In this document: positions 26,878 through 34,830 of the stretch, one piece after another
How positions within the stretch are numbered: the first letter of the stretch is position 1
How the letters are laid out: every line of letters begins with the position of its first letter
DNA from: an uncultured Bacteroidales bacterium
GTDB taxonomy: Bacteria > Bacteroidota > Bacteroidia > Bacteroidales > Muribaculaceae
DNA: 64,000 nt
NCBI GenBank assembly: GCA_902781045.1
Contig: CACZHT010000008.1
Location: forward strand, 1-64,000
Direction: 5' to 3'
Position numbers and translations under genes: made by a program
Notes under the pieces: generated by a model
The model's database searches: none
What the model saw: the letters and a program-made list of their open reading frames with translations, nothing else
Told to the model about the DNA's origin: nothing

Positions 26878-29800
26878 AAAACATCACATACATCAATGCC
26901 GGAGCAGGGTCTGGCAAAACCTACACCCTGACACACAAACTCGCCGAGCTGCTGCAGAATGGTGACTGCGCACCCTCCGAGGTCATTCTCACCACGTTCA
27001 CCGAACTTGCCGCATCTGAGTTCCGGCAGAAGGCTCGCGCAAGCCTCTATGAGGCAAAGCGACCCGACATCGCCGCCCAACTCGATGCCGCGCTCATCGG
27101 CACCGTGCACTCGGTGGCACTGCGCTTTGTGCAGAAGTACTGGTATCTGCTGGGCAACTCTCCCGAACCCAAGGTGATGACCGATGACGACATGGCTACC
27201 TATATCAGCCAGTCGCTTGCGGCACACCTCACACCCGAGCGGGTCGACTTTTTTGAGCAGTACACCAGCTACTTCGGCATCGATGCTCCAGACTTCTGGC
27301 GAGGCGAGTTGAACAGCATCATTGAGCAGGTCAACAACTACGGCATCGACCTGGATGCCAGTCGTCAACTCAGCCTTGATGCCGTCGGCCAAATCTTCGG
27401 TGGCACCCAAGCAATGGTCGATGCTGCTTTGCTAGACCAATTCTTAAATTACCTGCGCCAGAACAAGGACAACTTTGCGGCGACTACAAGAACGGCTGTG
27501 GCAAAGTATCTCGGCATGCCGGAGGGCTATGCCATGTTGCAGAAGACGCTCAAGATGATGGATGCCAATGACAAAACATTGAGTAATAAAATCAAGAATG
27601 CCATCAGGGACAATATGGGCGATAGTAACTACGACCTGCTGGCACAGCAATTGGGCGACTATCTCAAGGTCGCCCCTGGGCAGTGGATGTGCAAGATGAT
27701 TAACCACATCTATGACATCGCTGACGAGTGGAACAGCGACTTCAACGCATTCAAGCGACAGAACCACATCATCGACTACAACGACATGGAGCAGCAGTTC
27801 TTGCAGTTGCTTAAGTGCGATGAGGTGGCCGATGAAATCAGAGGCACATACAAGGTGGTGATGGTCGACGAGTTCCAGGACTCTAGCCCTGTCCAGTTGG
27901 ATATCTTCAAGAGGCTGGCCGAACTGGTCGAGCACAGCTATTGGGTGGGTGACCCCAAGCAGAGCATCTATGGCTTCAGAGGCACCGACACCCAACTGGT
28001 GAAGCAACTGGTGGACCAACTGCAACAGAGTGTCGGCCAGGATGGAATCGAGGTCACTTCGCTGCCCGAGAGTTGGCGCAGCCGTCCAGCACTGGTCAAT
28101 CTGGTGTCTGATTGCTTTGTACGTGCCTACGATGGGGTGTTAATGCCCGATCATGTCAGACTGACGGCACATCGCAATGACTGCCAAGGCCTGAACGAGC
28201 CGTTGGAGCATTGGAATCTCACTGATCGTAATCAGACCAAGCGAAGCTATGCCTTGGCGGCACGGGTAAAGCATCTGCTGGACCCGACCAACAACCTGCA
28301 AGTGGTGGACAAAGACAGCGAACAGGTGAGACTCATTGAGCCGGGCGATGTGGCAATCTTGTGTCTCACAAATGGTGAGTGCGCGACCATCATCGATAGG
28401 CTTAAAGCTGTCGGCGTGCCAGTGGTGGCTGCAGGTGGAGACTTGAGCCAGCAGACCGAGGTGCGCCTGGTGATGGCGTTGCTCAACATGATGGTCAACC
28501 CGGGCAACGAGCATGTGCGGGCCGATGTGCTGCATCTGCTGGATGACCGGTCCACACAGGACTTGCTCATCCATCGACTGCAGTACCTCAACCAACTCGA
28601 GGCGGCTGGCGATGACAACGAGCCTGATCGGCGTTGGCTGGATGACAATCCACTCATCACCAGTCTGCTCAGCTACCGCCAGCGCATCGTCAACCGTTCG
28701 GTCAGCGACATCGTGCAGGCATTGGTCTATGGGCTGGACCTCAACGAGATTGTTGCCAAATGGGGAGACAAGGAAGAGCGTCAGCAGAACCTGGACCGCG
28801 TCATCGATATGGCGAAAGCCTACGATGACCACTGTGTGCAGATGGGAATAGGCGCGTCGGTCGACGGGTTTGTCAATCACTTGTCATCGACACAAGCCGA
28901 GGCCAAGCCAGATAACTCGGCACAGGCTGTCAAGGTGCTGACCTATCACAAGGCCAAGGGGCTCGAGTGGAACTATGTCATACTCTGCTCGCTGGACAAG
29001 GACGCGCTCGAAGAACAAGAGTTCGCTAAGAAGGACTTCTGGGGCGTGCGTGTCCTGCGGCAGGCAGATAGTAACTATGCTATCCAGTACCTGCCGCGCA
29101 TTTGGGATTCAATCAAGACCAATCTCTCGCAGTACATCATCTCGAGAATCAGCGGCTTTGCTTCGATGGCAGTGCTGCGTGCACTGAAGCAACAAGAACT
29201 GTGCAACCTGCTCTATGTGGGCATGACCAGAGCTAGGGACTATCTCACAACGACAAGCAACCAAGGCAAGGAACTTAAATGGGTTAGCAATGCACGTATA
29301 GCCAGTGGTGAAGTCTCCAACTTGTGGGGCGGCGCATCATGGCAGCCACGGGTTGAGAGCGTTGCAGAGCCTGGCGACAACTTGGCGACCGATGTCACCT
29401 CAACCAGCCAGCGCGTCATCTATCCAGAGCATGATGCTGTCAGCGACGAACCCAAGTATCTGTCGCCGAGCATGATGCCGGGCGTTGAGAATGACGTGAG
29501 GGTGCAGGTGGCTGGAGAATTGGGCAATCGCATGCCGCATGGGCGTGTCAGTGCTGAGCTTGAGGCAACATTCGGCACGTGCATCCACAACATTTTTGCC
29601 GTCTTTGACCCGGCTGTGCCGCGTGACGAGAACATTGCGCGGGCTCAGCGCATCTGCAATGGCTATTTGATGTATGAGACCATCCCTGACCCAAGTCAGG
29701 TGATCGAGTCGATTGAGTTGCTCTATAAGCACCTGACCGATAACTATGGTGACGCGCATCACATCGAGCACGAGGTGCCGTTTGTGCATGTGCTCGACGG

Positions 29801-30044
29801 GCAGGAGGTGCATGGCGAGATCGACTTGTTGTGGTACACCGCACCCGACACCTGTGTGTTGGTTGACTTCAAGAATTATCCAGGACGCACCGACACGTTG
29901 CTAGACCCCGACAATGCACACTATGCTGGACACTATGCCCCGCAGTTGAATGCCTATCGTGATGTGCTCTGCCAGTCGGGACTTAAAGTCCAAGCCAGCC
30001 TCGTCTATTATTCTGTGCTGCGAGTCCTTGTTTCAATCGTTTAA
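26874..30044 (+). CDS. AddA-like UvrD-family helicase-nuclease
   Basis: 1056 residues from the ATG at 26874; an upstream in-frame ATG at 26808 lies inside the AddB-like gene and would add a low-complexity tail. It has SF1A helicase motifs: Walker A GAGSGKT at 10-16, TTFTELAASEFR (motif Ia), DEFQD at 332-336, GDPKQSIYGFRG, and LLYVGMTRARDYL (motif VI). The C-terminus carries a PD-(D/E)XK nuclease: EIDLLW with D984, VDFK with D998 and K1000, then QLNAYRDVL. A dual-nuclease pair of this kind would unwind and degrade DNA ends, in recombination repair or against phage DNA. Confidence 0.85.
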   Translation: MKNITYINAGAGSGKTYTLTHKLAELLQNGDCAPSEVILTTFTELAASEFRQKARASLYEAKRPDIAAQLDAALIGTVHSVALRFVQKYWYLLGNSPEPKVMTDDDMATYISQSLAAHLTPERVDFFEQYTSYFGIDAPDFWRGELNSIIEQVNNYGIDLDASRQLSLDAVGQIFGGTQAMVDAALLDQFLNYLRQNKDNFAATTRTAVAKYLGMPEGYAMLQKTLKMMDANDKTLSNKIKNAIRDNMGDSNYDLLAQQLGDYLKVAPGQWMCKMINHIYDIADEWNSDFNAFKRQNHIIDYNDMEQQFLQLLKCDEVADEIRGTYKVVMVDEFQDSSPVQLDIFKRLAELVEHSYWVGDPKQSIYGFRGTDTQLVKQLVDQLQQSVGQDGIEVTSLPESWRSRPALVNLVSDCFVRAYDGVLMPDHVRLTAHRNDCQGLNEPLEHWNLTDRNQTKRSYALAARVKHLLDPTNNLQVVDKDSEQVRLIEPGDVAILCLTNGECATIIDRLKAVGVPVVAAGGDLSQQTEVRLVMALLNMMVNPGNEHVRADVLHLLDDRSTQDLLIHRLQYLNQLEAAGDDNEPDRRWLDDNPLITSLLSYRQRIVNRSVSDIVQALVYGLDLNEIVAKWGDKEERQQNLDRVIDMAKAYDDHCVQMGIGASVDGFVNHLSSTQAEAKPDNSAQAVKVLTYHKAKGLEWNYVILCSLDKDALEEQEFAKKDFWGVRVLRQADSNYAIQYLPRIWDSIKTNLSQYIISRISGFASMAVLRALKQQELCNLLYVGMTRARDYLTTTSNQGKELKWVSNARIASGEVSNLWGGASWQPRVESVAEPGDNLATDVTSTSQRVIYPEHDAVSDEPKYLSPSMMPGVENDVRVQVAGELGNRMPHGRVSAELEATFGTCIHNIFAVFDPAVPRDENIARAQRICNGYLMYETIPDPSQVIESIELLYKHLTDNYGDAHHIEHEVPFVHVLDGQEVHGEIDLLWYTAPDTCVLVDFKNYPGRTDTLLDPDNAHYAGHYAPQLNAYRDVLCQSGLKVQASLVYYSVLRVLVSIV

Positions 30045-30109
30045 AGAACAATAGGGGGACCTCTAAACCTAAAATTGAGGTAAAAGTTGTCGGTGCGGGA
30101 ATCTTTTTG

Positions 30110-30117
30110 TAACTTTG
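30110..30117 (+). promoter_or_regulatory. -7 element upstream of lolD
   Basis: TAACTTTG matches TAnnTTTG, 46 bases before the ATG at 30163. No good -33 TTTG is seen at the usual distance. Confidence 0.5.
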
Positions 30118-30162
30118 CAAGTTGTTTTGCCTCGCGCTGGGGCGGAACACACACTGTGACAG

Positions 30163-30813
30163 ATGATTGAAGCCAAACATATCGTCAAACGCTATGGCGA
30201 CCTGGAGGTGCTGCGGGGCGTGGACGTGACCATCGGCGAGGCCGAGGTGGTCACCATCGTCGGACCCAGTGGGGCCGGGAAGACCACATTGCTGCAAATC
30301 ATCGGCACGCTTGACCGCCCCGACAACGGCACGGTGAGCTATGACGGAGTGGATGTGCTGGGGCTGAAAGGAAACCAACTGGCATTGTTCCGCAACCGCA
30401 ACATCGGTTTTGTCTTCCAGTTCCACCAGTTGCTGCCTGAGTTCACCACGCTAGAGAATGTGGCCATACCGGCTCTCATCGGCGGCGAGAAACGCGATGC
30501 GGCCTACGAACGTGCCCGACAACTGCTTGACTACCTCAAGCTGGGAGACCGCCTGGACCACAAACCCTCGCAGCTGTCGGGCGGCGAGCGGCAGCGTGTG
30601 GCTGTGGCACGTGCGCTGGTCAATCGGCCCAAGGTCATACTGGCCGACGAGCCTAGCGGCAGCCTGGACACGGCCAACAAGCAGTCGCTGCACCAGCTGT
30701 TCTTCAGGTTGCGCGACGAGCTGAGGCAGACCTTTGTCATCGTCACACACGACGAGACACTGGCTCAAGAAGCCGACCGCGTGCTGCGCATGCAGGACGG
30801 ACTGATTATTTAA
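30163..30813 (+). CDS. lolD: Lipoprotein-release ABC transporter ATPase LolD
   Basis: 216 residues, the length of LolD. It would power the inner-membrane LolCE-type complex that extracts lipoproteins for transfer to the outer membrane. Visible: Walker [10 protein letters not shown] at 34-42, the Q-loop [12 protein letters not shown], signature [15 protein letters not shown], Walker [13 protein letters not shown] and the switch His in VTHDE. No permease gene is next to it; the following gene is NigD-like and overlaps by TAATG. Confidence 0.85.
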   Translation: MIEAKHIVKRYGDLEVLRGVDVTIGEAEVVTIVGPSGAGKTTLLQIIGTLDRPDNGTVSYDGVDVLGLKGNQLALFRNRNIGFVFQFHQLLPEFTTLENVAIPALIGGEKRDAAYERARQLLDYLKLGDRLDHKPSQLSGGERQRVAVARALVNRPKVILADEPSGSLDTANKQSLHQLFFRLRDELRQTFVIVTHDETLAQEADRVLRMQDGLII

Positions 30814-31508
30814 TGCATAATTCACAACTCACAATGCACAAAGTTCTGTTCGTTGTTCGCTGTTCGCTGCTCGCTATTTGCATCTTGCTGGTGTGCTGTG
30901 GTGACGAGGACATTGCCCGCCGCTACACCGACTATCGCACCGACATTGTCACCTATCTGGGCGATGATGCCAATGGGGCGCGGTTTGAGCTGTTGCGGCG
31001 CGACGACTCGACCTCGGTGGTGCTGCAGAGCGATGTCAAGCTCGACAAGGTCAAGGTCGGGCAGCGCGTGCTGCTGCGCTATGACTGGGCCGACCGCAAT
31101 GGCCAGGGCGACTTGCGTCGCATTCTGGCATACGGCGTGGGAACCATCGTGAGCGACTCGTTGCGCTACACGGTGCGGCCGCTTGACCACTATCTGGGTC
31201 AGATGGAGCCGGTCAAGTTGCTGAGTCTCTGGCGTACGGGCGACTATGTCAACCTGCGCTGTCAGGCCGAGTATACGGGCAAGTCGCGCTATTTCTATCT
31301 GTTGCTCGACAGTGCCACATGGCGGGCCGACACCGTGCATTGCTATCTGGTCAACAACACTCACGGCGACACCACCTATCACTGGCGTGAGGCATACGCG
31401 TCGTTCTATGTGGGTGGGGTGTGGAACCGCGCCACATGCCGGACGATGCGCATCCACATCAATGATGAGGCACACGGAGGCATGACAAATTATGATTTTA
31501 ACAAATAA
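30813..31508 (+). CDS. NigD-like lipoprotein
   Basis: 231 residues from the ATG at 30813, which overlaps the lolD stop (TAATG); a second ATG at 30834 (MHKVLFVV) gives a more usual signal peptide. The hydrophobic segment VVRCSLLAICILLVCCG ends in two Cys, a lipobox. The mature part is all-beta with repeated strands (VLLRYDWADRNGQGD, YVNLRCQAEY, SFYVGGVWN) as in NigD-like proteins of Bacteroidales, whose role is unknown. The beginning of the gene overlaps the dispersed CATAATTCACAA-type repeat and a run of GTTCGCT words. Confidence 0.7.
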   Translation: MHNSQLTMHKVLFVVRCSLLAICILLVCCGDEDIARRYTDYRTDIVTYLGDDANGARFELLRRDDSTSVVLQSDVKLDKVKVGQRVLLRYDWADRNGQGDLRRILAYGVGTIVSDSLRYTVRPLDHYLGQMEPVKLLSLWRTGDYVNLRCQAEYTGKSRYFYLLLDSATWRADTVHCYLVNNTHGDTTYHWREAYASFYVGGVWNRATCRTMRIHINDEAHGGMTNYDFNK

Positions 31509-31533
31509 ACACTCTAATATTTTTTAAACAACT

Positions 31534-31857
31534 ATGGCAAACGAAAACAAACAGAATCAAATCCAAATCGAAGTTCCCGCCGATGAGATGCAGGGACGTT
31601 ATGCTAACCTGGCTGTGATTACACACGGACCCAACGACTTCTTCCTTGACATGATCTTGATGGCACCCAACACGCCCAAGGCACGCGTGCAGAGCCGCAT
31701 CATCATGACCCCGGAGAACGCCAAGCAGCTGCTCATCGCCCTGAACGAGAACATCCGCAAGTATGAGTCGGCCTTCGGCGAAATCAAGCCGCGCCAGCCC
31801 AAGGGTGGACACAACGATGGCATCATGGACTTCCCCCTGCCCAAGGGTCAAGCCTAA
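31534..31857 (+). CDS. DUF3467 family protein (107 aa)
   Basis: Small conserved Bacteroidetes protein. A central ARYxNxxxIxHxxxDFxLDM-like pattern is seen (GRYANLAVITHGPNDFFLDM), then VQSRIIMTPENAKQLLIALNENIRKYE. Members are probably cytosolic with unknown function. Downstream is an inverted repeat and cysS. Confidence 0.8.
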   Translation: MANENKQNQIQIEVPADEMQGRYANLAVITHGPNDFFLDMILMAPNTPKARVQSRIIMTPENAKQLLIALNENIRKYESAFGEIKPRQPKGGHNDGIMDFPLPKGQA

Positions 31858-31870
31858 TTCTTAATAAGAC

Positions 31871-31975
31871 GTTAGTTTTTAGACTTTAGACTCTAGTCGT
31901 GGCAGCTAGCAACCTTTGGCTTTTGGCCGCTATGGGCTGACAACTAGTGTCTAAAGTCTAACTTCTAAAACTACA
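31871..31975. repeat. Inverted repeat of TTTAGACT words before cysS
   Basis: TTAGACTTTAGACtCTAGT (31879-31897) pairs with ACTAGTGTCTAAAGTCTAA (31943-31961), one mismatch, around a ~45-base loop. A partial copy (TTTTTAGACGTTAGACG) follows cysS at 33468-33487. It may end the DUF3467 transcript. Confidence 0.7.
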
Positions 31976-31980
31976 ACCAA

Positions 31981-33456
31981 GTGGAAGCATTATATCTCTA
32001 CAACACGCTCACGCGGCGCAAAGAGGTGTTTACGCCCATTAACCCCGGACGCGTGGGCATGTATGTGTGCGGACCGACGGTCTACGGCGACCCGCACCTG
32101 GGACACACGCGGCCGGCCATCACGTTTGATGTGCTGTTCCGTTACCTGCAGCACCTGGGTTATAAGGTGCGCTATGTGCGCAACATCACCGACGTGGGAC
32201 ATCTGGAGCATGATGCCGATGAGGGCGAGGACAAGATTGCCAAGAAAGCGCGTCTGGAGCAGCTCGAGCCCATGGAGGTGGCGCAGTACTATGTCAATCG
32301 CTATCACGATGCCATGCGCCAGCTCAACGTGCTGCCGCCCAGCATCGAGCCGCATGCCACTGGCCACATCATCGAGCAGGAGCAGCTGGTCAAGCAGATT
32401 ATGGACAACGGCTATGCCTATGAGAGCAACGGCAGTGTCTACTTCGATGTCGAGAAGTATAACCACGACCACCACTATGGCAAGCTCAGCGGACGCAATC
32501 TTGACGAGGTCAAGGATGCCAGCCGACAGCTCGACGGTGTGGGCGAGAAACGCAATCAGGCCGACTTCGCCCTGTGGAAGAAGGCGCAGCCCGAGCACAT
32601 CATGCGCTGGCCATCGCCCTGGAGCGACGGTTTCCCGGGCTGGCACTGCGAGTGCACGGCCATGGGACGCAAGTATCTGGGGGCACACTTTGACATTCAT
32701 GGTGGCGGCATGGACCTGGTGTTCCCGCACCACGAGTGCGAGATAGCCCAGGCTGTGGCTAGCCAGGGCGACGACATGGTGCGCTACTGGATGCACAACA
32801 ACATGATCACCATCAATGGCCAGAAGATGGGCAAGTCGCTGGGCAACTTCATCACCCTGGAGCAGTTCTTCACGGGCGACCACCCGTTGCTCACACAGCC
32901 CTACTCGGCCATGACCATACGTTTCTTTATCCTTCAGGCTCACTATCGCGGCACGGTCGACTTCTCGAACGAGGCTCTGCAGGCCGCCGAGAAGGCATAC
33001 GAGCGCGTGATGGATGGCTGGCACCGCCTGTTGGCCCTCAAGCCGGCAACGCAGTCGACAGTCGCCGTCGACGACTATGCCGCACGCTGCGCCGAGGCCA
33101 TGAACGACGACCTGAATACCCCCATCGTCATCGCCACATTGTTTGATGCCTGCAAAGTCATCAATCAGGCCAATGATGGGGCAATCGCCCTGTCGCAGTA
33201 CGACATCGACCGTCTCAAGGCCACTTTCCAGACCTATCTGTTCGATGTGCTGGGCATGCGCGACGATGCGGCCGGTGGGGCAGAGGGGGTCAACCTCGAG
33301 CCTTATCAAAAGGCCGTCGATCTGCTGCTGGAGGTGCGCCGTCAGGCCAAGGCCAACAAGGACTGGGCCACGAGCGACCTAATCCGTGACCGTCTCAACG
33401 AGGCCGGATTTGATGTCAAGGACACAAAGGACGGATTTGAGTGGAAGGTGCGATAA
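31981..33456 (+). CDS. cysS: Cysteinyl-tRNA synthetase
   Basis: 491 residues, normal length. It charges tRNA-Cys. The class-I signature PHLGH at 38-42 follows the zinc Cys30; the other zinc ligands are in GWHCECTAM and HHECE; KMGKS at 282-286 is a variant of KMSKS. The start is GTG; no ATG is nearby. The gene follows an inverted repeat. Confidence 0.95.
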   Translation: MEALYLYNTLTRRKEVFTPINPGRVGMYVCGPTVYGDPHLGHTRPAITFDVLFRYLQHLGYKVRYVRNITDVGHLEHDADEGEDKIAKKARLEQLEPMEVAQYYVNRYHDAMRQLNVLPPSIEPHATGHIIEQEQLVKQIMDNGYAYESNGSVYFDVEKYNHDHHYGKLSGRNLDEVKDASRQLDGVGEKRNQADFALWKKAQPEHIMRWPSPWSDGFPGWHCECTAMGRKYLGAHFDIHGGGMDLVFPHHECEIAQAVASQGDDMVRYWMHNNMITINGQKMGKSLGNFITLEQFFTGDHPLLTQPYSAMTIRFFILQAHYRGTVDFSNEALQAAEKAYERVMDGWHRLLALKPATQSTVAVDDYAARCAEAMNDDLNTPIVIATLFDACKVINQANDGAIALSQYDIDRLKATFQTYLFDVLGMRDDAAGGAEGVNLEPYQKAVDLLLEVRRQAKANKDWATSDLIRDRLNEAGFDVKDTKDGFEWKVR

Positions 33457-33486
33457 ACTGGACTTTAGTTTTTAGACGTTAGACGT

Positions 33487-34500
33487 TTGATCGAGCAATC
33501 GAATGCTCGAAGCTCAAAACTCGGAACTCAATTGGCACCGACGGTATCTATCATAGTTCCGGTCTACAATGTGGCCGCATACTTGTCGCAATGCCTCGAC
33601 AGCATTGTCGGCCAGAGCTATGCGCACATTGAGGTGCTGCTCGTGGATGATGGTAGTACCGACGGCAGCGGAGACATCTGCGACCAGTGGGCCTTGCGCG
33701 ACTCGCGCATCCGTGTCATCCACAAGGCCAACGGTGGCTTGAGCGACGCGCGCAATGCCGCCTTGGAGTGCATGACTGGCACGCTGGTGATGATGGTCGA
33801 CAGTGATGACTATATAACCCAGGATTGTGTTGAGACGCTGGTCAACCTGATGGACGACACACGCTGCGACATCGCTGTGGGCCAGTGGCAGATGTTCGAT
33901 GACCACACCCAGTCGCAGCCGCACAATCGTGGCAACGGCAGGGTGACGGTATTTGGGCGCGACCAGGCCATTGAGCACATCTTCTATCAGGACACGTTGA
34001 CACACTCGGTGTGCAGTCGCATTTTCAGGGCTAGCCTGTTCGAGCGGTTGAGGTTCCCGGTGGGGATGCTTTATGAGGACTTGGCCGTAGCCTACCCGTT
34101 GATGCTGCAGGTGAGCCGTGTCGCGTTCACCACCCGTGTGGTCTATCTCTATCGCCAGCACCCGTCTAGCATCACGGGGCACTTCACCCGGCAGCGCACT
34201 CATGTGCTGGACATCCTTGAGGCGCTTGAGGACCAGGTGGCGCGCGACAATCCGCAATTTCTGCCTGCCGTGCAGTCGCGACTGTTGAGCGCCTGTTTCA
34301 ACATCATGCTGCTATGTCCTCGCGACGGAGCATATAATGACATCATCGACCGCTGCTGGCTTGGCATCTGCCGCCTGCGCTGGCACTGTGTCACCGACCG
34401 TCGCGTGCGTGCCAAGAACCGCCTCGGAATCCTCGCCTCGCTAGTGGGGAAAATGGTTTTTTTGAGGCTATTTTCGGGCAAAATACTGAAAAAGTATTAA
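33487..34500 (+). CDS. Glycosyltransferase family 2
   Basis: 337 residues. A GT-A fold is shown by VSIIVPVYNVAAYL, LLVDDGSTDGSGDICD, KANGGLSDARNAAL and MVDSDDYI (the DxD-type metal site). It transfers a sugar to an unknown acceptor, probably in polysaccharide synthesis at the inner face of the membrane. The C-terminus is basic with hydrophobic ends. The TTG at 33487 is given as start; the repeat-like text before VSIIVP means TTG at 33532 is an alternative. No ATG is available. Confidence 0.8.
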   Translation: MIEQSNARSSKLGTQLAPTVSIIVPVYNVAAYLSQCLDSIVGQSYAHIEVLLVDDGSTDGSGDICDQWALRDSRIRVIHKANGGLSDARNAALECMTGTLVMMVDSDDYITQDCVETLVNLMDDTRCDIAVGQWQMFDDHTQSQPHNRGNGRVTVFGRDQAIEHIFYQDTLTHSVCSRIFRASLFERLRFPVGMLYEDLAVAYPLMLQVSRVAFTTRVVYLYRQHPSSITGHFTRQRTHVLDILEALEDQVARDNPQFLPAVQSRLLSACFNIMLLCPRDGAYNDIIDRCWLGICRLRWHCVTDRRVRAKNRLGILASLVGKMVFLRLFSGKILKKY

Positions 34501-34559
34501 AAATCACCAAAAACAACCCATCTTCTTGGTCAATTTCTTGCTATGTAAAAAATAATGAC

Positions 34560-34567
34560 TACCTTTG
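34560..34567 (+). promoter_or_regulatory. Promoter of candidate small RNA
   Basis: TACCTTTG matches TAnnTTTG and is followed by about 110 bases and an intrinsic terminator, with no convincing gene between. Confidence 0.6.
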
Positions 34568-34572
34568 CAGTC

Positions 34573-34687
34573 GCAAATACATCATTGAAAAGTAAGATTG
34601 TTTTAGGCTTGTTTCATTAATACCATGGAATGGGTTTTATCTAACACCAGGAGGCCGGATGTGAATCCAGCCTTCTGCTTTTTTGTC
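34573..34687 (+). ncRNA. Candidate ~115-nt small RNA
   Basis: A promoter-like TACCTTTG at 34560 and a strong intrinsic terminator at 34648-34684 bracket a non-coding stretch. The terminator stem is CAGGAGGC c GGAT, GNRA-type loop GTGA, ATCC a GCCTTCTG, followed by CTTTTTT. The only reading frame (27 codons from 34625) runs through the terminator and beyond, so it is unlikely to be translated. No match to a named RNA family can be claimed. It lies between the glycosyltransferase gene and the end of the porW-like gene. Confidence 0.55.
34648..34684 (+). terminator. Intrinsic terminator of the candidate small RNA
   Basis: An 8-bp outer stem, one C/A mismatch, a 4-bp inner stem, a GTGA loop and a T6 run make a textbook intrinsic terminator on the plus strand. 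Confidence 0.8.
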
Positions 34688-34714
34688 ATCTGCTACATGT
34701 TTTTCTGAATGCGA

Positions 34715-34747
34715 CACTGCCACCTCCGGGGCGGGGAGATGGCAGTG
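34715..34747 (-). terminator. Hairpin after the porW-like gene
   Basis: CACTGCCA c CTCC and GGAG a TGGCAGTG form a 12-pair stem with one mismatch, beginning 11 bases after the stop at 34758 on the minus strand. No T-run is present. Confidence 0.65.
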
Positions 34748-34756
34748 CTGGTTGCG

Positions 34757-34830
34757 GTCACGGCTTGTCAGGGTCGACCGTCTGTGGCTTGTCAGGGTCG
34801 ACCGTCTGTGGCTTGTCAGGGTCGGCCGTC
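34757..34830. repeat. 21-24 bp tandem repeats in the 3' end of the porW-like gene
   Basis: TGTCAGGGTCGACCGTCTGTG-type units repeat in phase and encode a DPDKPQTV repeat at the extreme C-terminus; copy number is likely to vary. Confidence 0.8.
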
